From the NCBI GenBank assembly GCA_963921425.1, contig OY992832.1, positions 27,617,489 through 27,681,488 of the forward strand: DNA of 64,000 bases, in the 5' to 3' direction. Below, piece after piece: positions 33,186 through 43,521 of this stretch (the first letter of the stretch is position 1; every line of letters starts with the position of its first letter). Origin of the DNA: Dryas octopetala (taxonomy: Eukaryota; Streptophyta; Magnoliopsida; Rosales; Rosaceae). The position numbers were made by a program, and so were the translations under genes. The notes beneath the pieces were generated by a model. It saw nothing but the letters and a program-made list of their open reading frames with translations, was not told where the DNA came from and made no database searches.

Positions 33186-33682
33186 CTGCAATTCCAATAA
33201 ACATATGCACAATGCATCATCATTAACTACCAAAATGACAAAAAAAATATCATTATTACATTTTAACTATAGCCCACTAGTGTTCTGTACACAATGTGAA
33301 TTACATGATCAAGCTCCTGTAATGAAAATCTAAACCATCATTGGATATGGAACAATCAGAGAAATTCAATACCTTGGCTTTGAACGGAAAATAAATTAAT
33401 AAGCCACAGTGATGTTGATTTTATGGTTGGCTTCAAATACTGTCAAACAATATAGCATGAATAAAAATGCTCATCAGTTTGTTGCCCCTCAGAAATAAAA
33501 CTAAAAAAATCACTTTTGTATGGATGAAAGTAGACTATAAAGGCAAGATCTTTGCACTTTCTTTGCAGCAAGCCTATTAGTGACATGCAAGGAGCACTGG
33601 AAATATAAAAGACCTATTTAATCACTCTCAAGTTGGAAAAAGCCTATGCACTAAGAAGGTCAGAGAAATTATTTGACGTTGT
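33186..33682. other. AT-rich spacer between the two captured fragments of CACTA D
   Basis: Intron-like sequence with no ORF of note. I see no conserved protein in any frame. Confidence 0.5.
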
Positions 33683-33734
33683 TTGCAGCCATAAACTATG
33701 CAGAGAAGGTTATGGTAAGGGTCATAGTGAGTAC
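33683..33734 (-). pseudogene. Captured JmjC-domain exon (JMJ31-like)
   Basis: On the minus strand, after TTTTCAG, the frame reads THYDPYHNLLCIVYGCK. HYD supplies the HxD part of the Fe(II)-binding triad of JmjC oxygenases, and YHNLLCIV..GCK resembles the plant JMJ31 type. The flanking frame (FNFILQTELIPVVGPIPSLF) may be intron read-through. The 3' limit is uncertain. It lies in the same direction as the acetylornithine deacetylase exon and upstream of it. Confidence 0.6.
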
Positions 33735-35870
33735 CTGAAAAGAGAGAAGGAATCGGACCAACAACAGGTATGAGCTCAGTCTGCAATATAAAGTTAAACC
33801 CTGCAAGAACCAAAAACCAGAAACCAAAACCATATTTTGTTTTAATTTCCATAAACCTATACCCTGCAAGAAATCGAAGTTCTCTCTGCCTATAACCCTA
33901 ATTCCAAAATCAAACCCCAGTTCCCATAAATAAACACTACAAGAAATTAGGGCATTAGTGACGAACAGTTTAGGACTGTTGTAAACGGTGATATGAAACT
34001 TTTTTTATCTAATTAATTAAATTTATAGAGATGCATATTGCCAGACAATATATGTATAAATATAATGCAACAATGTCACAAAATATAAATATAACTTTTC
34101 TTTGTAATCTTTATCGCTTTGAGCATTCTATATAACTCATGCATATATACTTGAATAAGAATCATAAGATCTAGAAGAAAAGCACTCAACTTACAAGTTG
34201 GCTATGAAAGACAAACTAAGAATTGGAGCACTTGCTAGTTGCTATATGTATATAAACTTATGATCAAAGAATGTAGAGGTACATTAGCTCCAGCTAGATT
34301 AATAGCTAGCTAGCATTACCTTCTTTTGGATTAACACAGGGAACTAACACTATGATTTTCACTTTTTCTTTCCCTCTACATTCATGTGTAGTGAAATGAA
34401 TTAGAGTTCTTGTTTTTAGCATAAATAAATTAGAGTACATGTTATTTACTTGTTCTAGTGTAAAAAAGATAAAAAAAATCAAAGAGAGCTACAAAAAATC
34501 TTACAAAAACTTTAAAAGCAGAGTAATGAGCAGACATCCCATATATGCAGCACTTGGTGAACAATCAACCATTTCAGCCATTAGAAAAATACAATATAAA
34601 TAGAAGACAACATAGCTGGATAACAAATATCATATTAGAAACCACAAAGGGATATATTTGCAAGCACATCATTAGTCATGACACATGTACGTAATTGGGA
34701 GTTCCAAAGCACCTGCACAAAAAAATAGATAAAACAATAGCTTTATACAAAACACACCAATTTAGGATAAAGGTTAAAAAATAGAAGCATACGGAACTCA
34801 TAACCACCACATATAACAAATACTAGTGAAAGAATAACAGAAAACAAAAATCAAACCACCAAAAGCCAGGAAAAGAAAACAATCGTTTATTCCTTTACCT
34901 AAGTTGGTGGATCAATGGTGAGTCAAGGTGGAGGATGGGCACGGTGGTGGGCAATAGCTGGTGGCTCAATGATAGGCTGCAAAAAACACAAAAATTTATA
35001 TTAAAAAAACACATAAATTAATTAAAAGTAATTAAATAAGCTATACAAACACACACACACACACACACCCGTACTCTGTTAAGCCAACCTCTTAAATGAA
35101 TCCTTGAAATCAATCTCTCAGCTCAGAACCACAATCTATTCACCTACAAAACCAAAGTATAAAATCAAGAGTGAATTCATAGAGAAAGAAATCATATATT
35201 CAACAAAAAAAAAAAAACCCTAGACGGGATCGAAGACGGAGTTGTAGGCTGAGGCTTCATGAAGCTCAATGAAGTCTTAGGCGACTCAATGTTGGGGTTC
35301 ACCAAGGTGAAGTCGCCGTCATACGCCGCCTCTCTCGCCGTAAAATAACTGGAGAAGTCGCGGCTTTGTAGCCTTCAAACTGCTGTCGTGCATGGCTGTC
35401 AAGGCAAGTGAAGGCCATGGATAGACACATATCGACGAGAGGAACCCATTGTGGCCGGATTTGGGCCGCGACGCCGTCGGGATTAGAAGATCGTCGGAGA
35501 AGACCATCGGGTCTGTGTGGCTCGATTCTGGTTTCTGGCTTGGTTTCAGGGCGAGTGAAGTACAAGGAAAGAGAGAGGAGAAGGAAAGGAAGAGAGTGGT
35601 GGTCATCTCGCCGGCCACACTCGCCGGACAACGAGAAGGAGAAGAGATCGAGTTCGCAGGGGGAGAGAGAGAGAGAGAGGGTTAGTGTCTAACAGTCTGT
35701 TTGTGGGTTTGTGGGTTTGTGGGTGTGTGTGTGTTTTGGGTTTGTGGATTTGTGGATTTGTGTCTGAGCTTTGTGAGGGTTAGTGTCTAACAGTCTGGTA
35801 GGACAATAATTTTAAGTGGGGTCATACTTATGTAGATAAAATATTAGTTGACATGTTAGACTTTATAAAA
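33735..35870. other. Non-coding interior of CACTA D
   Basis: A second CACTACAAGAAATTAGGGCA terminus-like motif at 33935 starts an AT-rich part (33935-34880). At 35040-35070 there is an (AC)n run. At about 35220-35690 a GC- and GA-rich stretch reads open on both strands, ending in (GA)n and then GTTTGTGG repeats (35697-35775). On the minus strand this could be the leader of a captured gene, but I cannot name it. TTAGTGTCTAACAGTCTG is repeated at 35680 and 35779. Confidence 0.4.
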
Positions 35871-35879
35871 TATAAAGAA

Positions 35880-36149
35880 AAATTAAAACATTAGATATCA
35901 GGTGATTTGGGTGGTAGGAAAAAAAACTTATAAGTAGTGTGTTAAGATATCAGTTGACAGTCTAAACTGATGTTTTACAAAATTTTAGAAAAAGGGAAAA
36001 TATTATATATCAGATGAAAAAAAACATGTGATTTCTATTAGAGTTTAGATATTAGCAAAGAAATTAACTGATATTATAACTTTTACAATATCAGTTTTTT
36101 CAAATCTGATATAAAAGAGGTGATATCTATTGATATTTTTCTTGTAGTG
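35880..36149. repeat. Right subterminal repeats of CACTA D
   Basis: Motifs AGATATCAG, GATATCAGTT, CTGATAT and TGATATCTATTGATA, ending in CTTGTAGTG. Confidence 0.8.
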
Positions 36150-37074
36150 GAAACTGATATCTCAAAACACTCATACTTAAAACTCATGTCATTCTCATAC
36201 CCGTACTGTAGAAAATGTTCTGGCTGCAATCCCGCGCATTAGCAGGCTCAAATCCTGGCCATAATCTCATACGGAGGGGTCACTCCGCACGAGCAGGCTC
36301 GTATCCTGGCCACAATCTCGTACGGAGGGGTCACTCCGCACGAGCAGGCTCGTCGATCAATACGTGCATTTACACGGCAGTTTTTAAATATTCTTTTCAA
36401 AATTGTCCTTATCAAACCCACTCATCTAAAGGAGGTGTCTCTCCTCAAATCACGTCTCAATCAACATTGTATAAATAATCAATTATAAACAAAATCCACT
36501 CACTGTTTACTCCGAACTACACCGAAACCTTTCCGAGATTGATTCCTACTTATGACCCTTCACTTGTTTATCACTTAAATCATACCAATATTTCCTCAAT
36601 ACTTAATTCGATCAAATCGGTATAATAATCGCCTAATCATCATTTATTTACTTCGACAATAAACATTTCTTCCCTAATTCAGCAATTATCCTCAGGACAA
36701 ACTCTAAAATTCCAAACTAATTTCCTTAGCCTCAGATCCTCATCAATTCATTTTCATGATCCAAATCCTGCACTTAGCATTTTCTAACACACAACAACAA
36801 ACACACAAACAGGCAATTCATTAACGATATTCTACGGTAATAACCGATAAGTTTCACTCACAGTTTAACCGCGTGTAAAGACCGAAATGCCCTTGAACGG
36901 CGCCATTGCTCGGATATCAAATCTGGCAGCATGACGGCATCGGGAATAAGATTTCCCAAGCCTGTGTACCGAAACGCAACCAGACCCAAGAATTGATCTA
37001 TGGATGCTCTGAAGAGGATGATTTACAAGGAAAACCACCCAACCCGCCGCTACAAGTGGTGGAGCTGGCGGTGG

Positions 37075-37079
37075 CAGCG
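37075..37079. other. 5-bp target duplication of solo LTR, left copy
   Basis: CAGCG at 37075-37079 is repeated at 39766-39770. The uninterrupted sequence GGCAGCGGCGGTGA is present in the other LTR of X near 29424. Confidence 0.9.
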
Positions 37080-39765
37080 TGTAACGACCCGACCCAAAGT
37101 TTACTTTTAAAACTAAGAGACTTTCGTCTTTGACCTTGGGTCCGTTTGATAGATCTCGAGCCTACGAGTTCGTAGACACGCGGCACGCGTCAATCGGAGC
37201 TACAGTTTGAAAGATACGAGCATTTGAAGGGAAGGGCAATTTTGTAATTTGGTAGGAGTGGGTTTTAAATACCCAAAATCCAGAAATTTCTGGACATTCT
37301 CTCTCCTCTCTCCCCGATCCTCTCCCTCTCCCGCGTGTCTCTCCCTCTCTCACTCTCGCCGATCTGCCACCGGCGCGTGGCGGCGCGTCCGGCGGTGGAT
37401 GGGCTGGGTTTTCGGCCCACCAGCATCGCCGCCCTCTCCTCTCTCTACCCCTGGCCTCCGTTCAACCCAGAAAAGCCCCGAAAACCCGAAATCCAGCCTA
37501 GACCCGATTTGAGCCTCGCCGTTGATCTGACTGTTCCGGCGAGATTTGGGTGGCCGGACCCACTGGGTCTTGTTCGCCTCACCACGGCGAGTTCAGCCGT
37601 GGTGTCCTCCTGCTCCGATGATGCTCCACGACGGAGCAATGAGCTCGGGAAGCCAAGTCGGCCGCCAGCTTCCGCCGCCGTTTTCGGCCATTTCCGGTGA
37701 GATTTGGTCGTCGGTCAAGTTGTCAAAAATGATCCTCGAGGTATGGGCCTTCTTTCCCCCTTGTTATTGCGTGTCAATTTTGAGAATCTAAAGATTTGAA
37801 ATTTTAGGGCTTGTACCCATTTCGGGTTTGCCTTGAATTGAGCCTACTAGAATGATTTCTGAGTTTTTTTTTCATCCAATTGAAGTGCCTAGGTTGAATT
37901 TGGGTTGATTTTTAGTTGAAAAATCAGTTTCTTAGATTGTGCCGCCACAGCCACCGCTACCTCCGCCACTTGTGGCGGCGGGTCAGCGGCCGTATGTCTC
38001 TTTTTGCCCACATTGAACTTCTAGGAGATCCTTGGAGATTGTTTGGTGAGTTCTGTGAAATTTCTGTGTTGTATACGCCGGGCAGCCACCGTGTGTGGTG
38101 GCGGCCGCCCGTTTTGGACGATTAAACGACCAATTGTGAATTATGTATATATTTAAGTTGGTTGTCTGGTCTTAACAGGTACACGGGCTCGGGAAATCTC
38201 ATTCCCGATGCCGTTATGCTGCCGGATTTGGTATCCGAGCAATGACACTGTGAAGGGTATTTCGGTCTTTTATGTAGTTGAACTGTGAATGATACTTATC
38301 GGATTTTAATGTAGAGTACTATTATTGAATGATCTGTTTTAGGTGTTTGTTGCTTTATGTTAGGAAGGCTAAGGGTAGGGTTTGGATCATGAGAATGAAT
38401 TGATGAGGATCTGAGGTTAAGGAATTAATTTGGAATTTTAGAGTTTGTCCTGAGGATAATGGCTGAATTAGAAAAGAATATTTAAAGGCTGCTGTGTAAA
38501 TGCACGTGTTGACCGGTCGAGCCTGCCTGTGTAAAATGCACGGGATTGTGGCCAGGATACGAGCCTGCTCGTATGGAAAGACCCCTCCGTACGAGATTGT
38601 GGCCAGGATACGAGCCTGCTTGTATGGAGAGACCCCTCCGTACGAGATTGTGGCCAGGATACGAGCCTGCTCGTTCGGAGAGACCCCTCCGTACGAGATT
38701 GTGGCCAGGATACGAGCCTGCTCGTTCGGAGAGACCCCTCCGTACGAGATTGTGGCCAGGATACGAGCCTGCTCGTATGGAGAGACCCCTCCGTACGAGA
38801 TTGTGGCCAGGATACGAGCCTGCTCGTTCGGAGAGACCCCTCCGTACGAGATTGTGGCCAGGATACGAGTCTGCTCTTACAGAATGACCTCTATGTGCGA
38901 GATTATGGCTAGGATTTGAGCCTGCCCGAGTGCGGGATTGTGGCCAGGACATTTTCTACAGTACAGGTACGAGAATGATGTGAGATTTAAGAATAAGTGT
39001 TTTGAGATATCAGATTTCAAGGATAAATTCAGTTCAAAGTTTGATTTACGGTTGAGGGGATGTGAAAATGGTTTTGAAAGAAGAGATTTTTGAAAGTAGT
39101 TATAAAGCTGGAGGATTTCCATGAAACGAAGTGTGTGAAATTAGATAGATGGTTGTTTGGTTGCTTGTATTGCATTTGTTTGCTAGGACTTAGTAAAGTC
39201 TAGGCTTGAATCGTGAGGACGGAAATGATAGTGTCTATGCGTTGAGGATATTAATTAGAATGTGAATGATTGAGGTTGAGGTTAATGGTTGATGATTAGG
39301 CAATTGATTGGTTGGAATGATTATTAATATTATTGGTGGGATTTTGATGTGAATTTGAGGAATTTGGTTCATCTTGTTGCTTGGATGATTGGTGATGGAA
39401 CTATTATGCAATTGAATAATTATGGATTTTATTGTGGATTATTTATTGAGTATGGAATTGAAGAAATTATTGAGGACAATTATTATTATGTAATTTCACT
39501 CATACGAGCTTTAGTGAGCTTACCGGGTTTGTTGTATAACTCGGTACACCATGGATGCGGTGTAGGATTTGTGTTTTGCAGGTTAAGCAGGCTGAGGAAG
39601 CAATGGGAAGAAGACGAGGCAGTGGGACCCAGAGAGATTTATTTAAAATGTTTTTGACAGAATTATATTTACTTATGTTGTTGTGCATGGCTCAAAAGTA
39701 AGAGAAAATAGATTTAACAGTTTGATGTTCCGTGTTTTCATGGGCCCGAGGTTCGGGGCGTTTCA
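37080..39765 (+). mobile_element. Solo LTR inserted in the opposite-strand LTR of element X
   Basis: Runs TGTAACGACCCGACCC to GTTCGGGGCGTTTCA (2686 bp), flanked by CAGCG. Its end and several interior blocks (ACGGGCTCGGGAAATCTCA near 38182, CAGTACAGGTACGAGAATGA near 38958) match, in reverse, the LTRs of element X, so it is the same broad family in + orientation. It contains the 51-bp minisatellite at 38544-38950. Confidence 0.93.
38544..38950 (+). repeat. 51-bp minisatellite in solo LTR, about eight units
   Basis: GATTGTGGCCAGGATACGAG recurs at 38544, 38595, 38646, 38697, 38748, 38799 and 38850, exactly 51 bp apart, with a decayed unit at 38901. Because 51 is a multiple of three, long frames stay open on both strands (17-residue units such as GYEPARMERPLRTRLWP). 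I treat these as by-products. Relatives of this LTR have only about two units. Confidence 0.93.
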
Positions 39766-40238
39766 CAGCGGCGGTGAACCGGACCTGTACAAGAAAATCG
39801 ACAAATTCAAGCCCAAACTCAAAGCATAGACTTCAATTCAATTGAAATGGGTCAAAAACAACCCAAAAATCTGAAAATCAAAGGGAAACCCGAAATGGGT
39901 ACAAGCCCTAAAATTCAAACTTCAAATTTCTCAAAATTGACCAACAAAACCAAGGAGGAAAGATAGTCCATATCAAGAGAATAAACTTTCATAACAGGGT
40001 CGACAGCCAAAAGTCGCCGTAAAAGCTCGAAATTGGCCGGGGAAGGCGCCGGCCTTCTCAGCCTCAATTCGCGGTCGAGGAGCGTCGGGTGGACGATCGG
40101 AGCGCACCACCATGCTCGGTTCGACGCGTCGCTGATTTCCTTTGCTGGATGCTGCCACCGAGAGGAAGAAGAGAGAGAGACGAAGCCAGCGCCATCGGTC
40201 TCGCCGCCATCCGCCGTTGGACGGCCGAGAAATTGAGA

Positions 40239-40273
<35 letters not shown>

Positions 40274-41577
40274 AAACGAAGTCGGGCGGAGGGGGAAGAG
40301 AACCAGCCCGAGAGGAGAGAGAAAATAATGCCCCCCAAAAATTTTTGGATTTTGGGTTTTTAAAACCCACTCATGAAAAATTACAAAATTGCCCCTCCCT
40401 TCAATTGCCAGTATCTCTCAAACAGTAACTCTGATTTATGCGTGCTTCGTGTCTACTAACTCGTGAACTTGAGATCTATCCAACGGACCCAAAGTCAAAA
40501 TCAAAAGCCCATTTATTTTAAAAGTCAACTTTCGGGTCAAGCCCAATTTAGAACAAAAATTTAAAATTAAATCAAAACCCTTTTTATTTTTCAAATAAAA
40601 CCCAAAATCCTTAAAATAAATATTCAAATATTTAAAATAATTCATTGAAAAATACGGGGTCTTACATCTAGAACTTGCTTAATGTCTCTCAATGCTTTCT
40701 GTCATGTATGAATCCATCTTGAAGATGATCTAGGCATTAGGAATCTACCATGGCCAAATGAGCATAATCCCTAAATATGTTATATCCATTAGATTGTCAT
40801 TTTGTGCCTTTATGTTAGCCTTTTATTTCTTTCCACTACAAATGTCTTACCCTTTTGCTTAAACACTAGCCTTAGCATTTTCCAAGCTAAATAGTGAGCA
40901 ATATGAGATTGAGTTATGTTAAGGTACTTGCAAAGAAATAAGTTTGGGGGTTTTGGCAAAGACAAGTGTGGGGGTGTTCTATGTATGAAAAACAAAATCA
41001 CGATTGTGATTGCATGTCTAATTGTCAAACAGGGTGTGGATGTGATAACTTTGAAAATGCAATTGCATCTTTGGCTTGAAAGGATTGGGTAAAAAAAAGT
41101 GTTATTCAATAAATAAAAATGTTTTTAGTTTAAGTTTGGAGGAATGGTTTGATGGTTGAGTTTTGTAACAACCTTTCCTTTTCATTTCTTTAACCCCTCA
41201 CCCTAAACCCCATTACAAAATAAAAGTCTTTTTGATTCAAGATATTTTGTGCATGACTAGTGGAGATGAGATTGAGTAGCAAGAATATGGAGACATATGC
41301 ACAACATTACATTGAGTGCATACACTAACCCTTAAACACTTGTGTGAAAATAGAGAGCATTCCAATGAGTGTTTGGTTATTCAAGTTTGAATTACATATC
41401 TTGTGAATGCATTGAATTGACATATAGTTTATAGTGCACACATTCACTCAAGCATGTGGTTCATGTCTTGTGATTAGCACTAGAGGAAAATTTAGGAAAT
41501 ATTTTGTGCTTATGAAATTCATAGCCCGATCTTGTATTTTTCATTATTGTGTGTTTTCTTTGCTCGAGGACGAGCAA

Positions 41578-41597
41578 AACCTAAGTTTGGGAGTATT
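41578..41597 (+). other. Polypurine tract of the Athila-type 3' end
   Basis: AACCTAAGTTTGGGAGTATT lies just before the LTR start TGATATGTTC. The G-rich core is interrupted, as in many Athila elements. Confidence 0.6.
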
Positions 41598-43521
41598 TGA
41601 TATGTTCATAAATTCACATCCTTTTATATTCCTCTTACTTAGTTTTTGTGAGTTCATTTGATTAAAAACTTTAAATTTCATTTAGTTTTGTATTTTTAGA
41701 TTCCGAGCAATAAAATGAGAAATTTCATCATTTATTCTCCTTAATAGATTTTGACATGAATCCAATTGGAGATAGAAGCTAACACCTTTAAGTTATTTCA
41801 GGTTAAACTTCGTGACATTTGAAGACTTCTAAGGTGTTCATTTTGATTTTCAAAGTCAGCCCAAAACTGCACCCGAGGAGAACTGAGTCAGCTACATTGT
41901 GTGGGGCATAACGTTTTGGTTCGAGCTTGGATTGAAGAATATAATATATGGTTGGAAAGAAGACATCTAGGGCGTTCTATTGATATATAAACCGTAAATT
42001 TCTGAGTTGGTTAAGGTCTCCAAATTGCTCTCCAAAGACAGCTCAGAAATCCTGTCAGCAAAAGGAGAAAGTCGTCCCAATGCATCTTTCCATTTTGGGT
42101 AATTGCCTATCACATGCTCTCTTTCCTTCCCCTTTGTTTGCCCATTCTAAGCAAAATTCAGAAACCACAATGTGAAGGCTCTAAATAAGGCAAAGAGAAC
42201 ATCTACTTATCTCAACATCCTTTAAGGATCATCCATTGAGGGATAAGATGAAATATTCTCATTTTTGAATTAACCAAACTTTATCCCTTCATTTCCTTTT
42301 AATTCTAGCCACATATTCTAGACATAACAACTCACCCAAACCATAAAACACTCTCTCATTTTCGATCTCTCCCCTTCATCCTCTCTAATTTCACTCATTT
42401 CATCATTCATTCTATCATCTCATCTTCCATCTTTCAAAACCCTAGCTTTTTCTCATCTCTCTTCATCATTCCTTTTCTCCATCTTCCCTCCATCAACTCT
42501 TCCTCTCCAAAAAGCCAAACACCATCACAACACGCATCTACCATATTCACCATCATTATTACAATAAGAGCTTGGAGGCACTTGGAACAAGAAGCTATTT
42601 TGGGCATCCTTGGAGGACTGACATCCCTTGAGAGCTTGGCTTCAACATCTAGAGTTTTCTCTTTTCTTTCTTGTTTTCATTTATGTTTCAATTTGTGATG
42701 TTGTTTGTGACTTCTATGGCTAGTGAGTAGTTTCTTGATTTGGGACTAGGGATATAGCCCTAGCCCACCCATGTAATGATTTTGTGATTTGTGATATAAA
42801 TGCCCTTTTGGATGTATATGCTCTTATGCTAGTTTAAAAATCATGACTTGTATGTGTGAATTTACCACTTGTGCATATGAGAAATGTTGTCATGTAGAAA
42901 TTGGAGATTGGTAATCTTTAGTTTCTAAAGCTTGTTGCATAAGAGCATGGTAATTTAAAAGCACCTTGGTTGGATTGTTTTAATTGCTTAGATTCCTAAT
43001 CCTTACAACTTTATGCACCTAGGTTTTGTTATGGTATTAATCTTAGGTTAACTACCTATCACCTTGGTTGGGATAGTTGATAACATGAAAGAGGATGTGC
43101 CCTAATTTACCTTGATTGGGGGTTAGGAGGGAATCTAATCTATCTAATTTGGCATACTCATTAATTGCATTGTTTGTTACATGGGAGGGTTAGTGTGAAC
43201 CCCTAATAACCCCAAATCCTTTATCATCATTGAATTTAATTTGTACTTGAATTTCTTGCATTTCCATATGTTAGTTTCAAATTCTAGTGTTACTTATCAT
43301 CAATCAACCAAACAACAACTTAACACTACACATTTGAACATACCATTATGTTTAGTCTTGGCTTTGCATAGTACATAGTAGGTTGTTTGTTAGTTTTATA
43401 ACCCTAAAATCAATCTAGCTTGTGGTTGAAATCTCAATCCAATCTCTTGGGTACAACAACCCCCTACTTCTTTTTCCATACTAAAACTTGATAACCTTGC
43501 ACTTGAGGTAGGATAACAACA
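41598..43521 (+). repeat. LTR of Athila type (related to element B LTR)
   Basis: 1924 bp from TGATATGTTC to GGATAACAACA. It matches the inverse of 12534-14480 throughout, with many substitutions and small indels. Confidence 0.88.

Larger units (their letters stand above)
32233..36149. mobile_element. Pack-type CACTA transposon D with acetylornithine deacetylase and JmjC fragments
   Basis: Ends CACTACAACAAAAAT and (complement) CACTACAAGAAAAAT, with the GAA duplication at 32230-32232 and 36150-36152. The uninterrupted site survives in the other LTR of element X at 28498-28502. GATATC-type subterminal repeats link it to CACTA C. Length 3917 bp, no transposase. Two host gene fragments lie on the minus strand. 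Confidence 0.93.
27595..40666 (-). mobile_element. Non-autonomous LTR retrotransposon X, probably recombinant, with nested insertions
   Basis: In element direction (right to left): 5' LTR 40666-31326 (split by CACTA D and a solo LTR; about 2730 bp net), tRNA-iMet primer site, about 960 bp interior, polypurine tract, 3' LTR 30364-27595 (2770 bp). The interior has no recognisable gag or pol. The bases outside the ends do not match: CTTCA before 27595, TCTAG after 40666. The left neighbour is the old CACTA element; the right neighbour is the interior of an Athila-type element. Confidence 0.82.
31326..40666 (-). repeat. 5' LTR of element X, split by two insertions
   Basis: LTR pieces at 31326-32232, 36153-37079 and 39771-40666 are collinear with 27595-30364 but differ at several percent of positions. 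The stretch from about 40110 towards 40330 no longer resembles its counterpart at 29760-30040, so the U3 end belongs to a different subtype. It ends GGGGTCTTACA. Confidence 0.88.
40667..43521 (+). mobile_element. 3' end of an Athila-type element (interior end plus 3' LTR)
   Basis: 40667-41597 is an interior tail without ORFs, with AAGTTTGGGGG and GTGTGGGGG runs near 40940-40975 as seen 3' of pol in this group. The LTR 41598-43521 follows. Everything upstream is missing and replaced by element X. The five bases after the end are ATTAC (43522-43526); the partner is not in the window. Confidence 0.82.

Noticed and set aside
35299..35692. Overlapping ORFs on both strands in CACTA D
   Set aside because: GC- and GA-rich sequence open in several frames at once. 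No domain is recognised; it could be a captured leader but not a supported coding region.
38544..38950. Regular repeats that might suggest a CRISPR array
   Set aside because: Units are contiguous 51-mers without unique spacers, in a plant LTR.
38482..38952. Long ORFs on both strands with 17-residue repeats, looking like a repeat protein
   Set aside because: It is the 51-bp minisatellite read in three frames. There is no start context or domain, and related LTRs have only two units.
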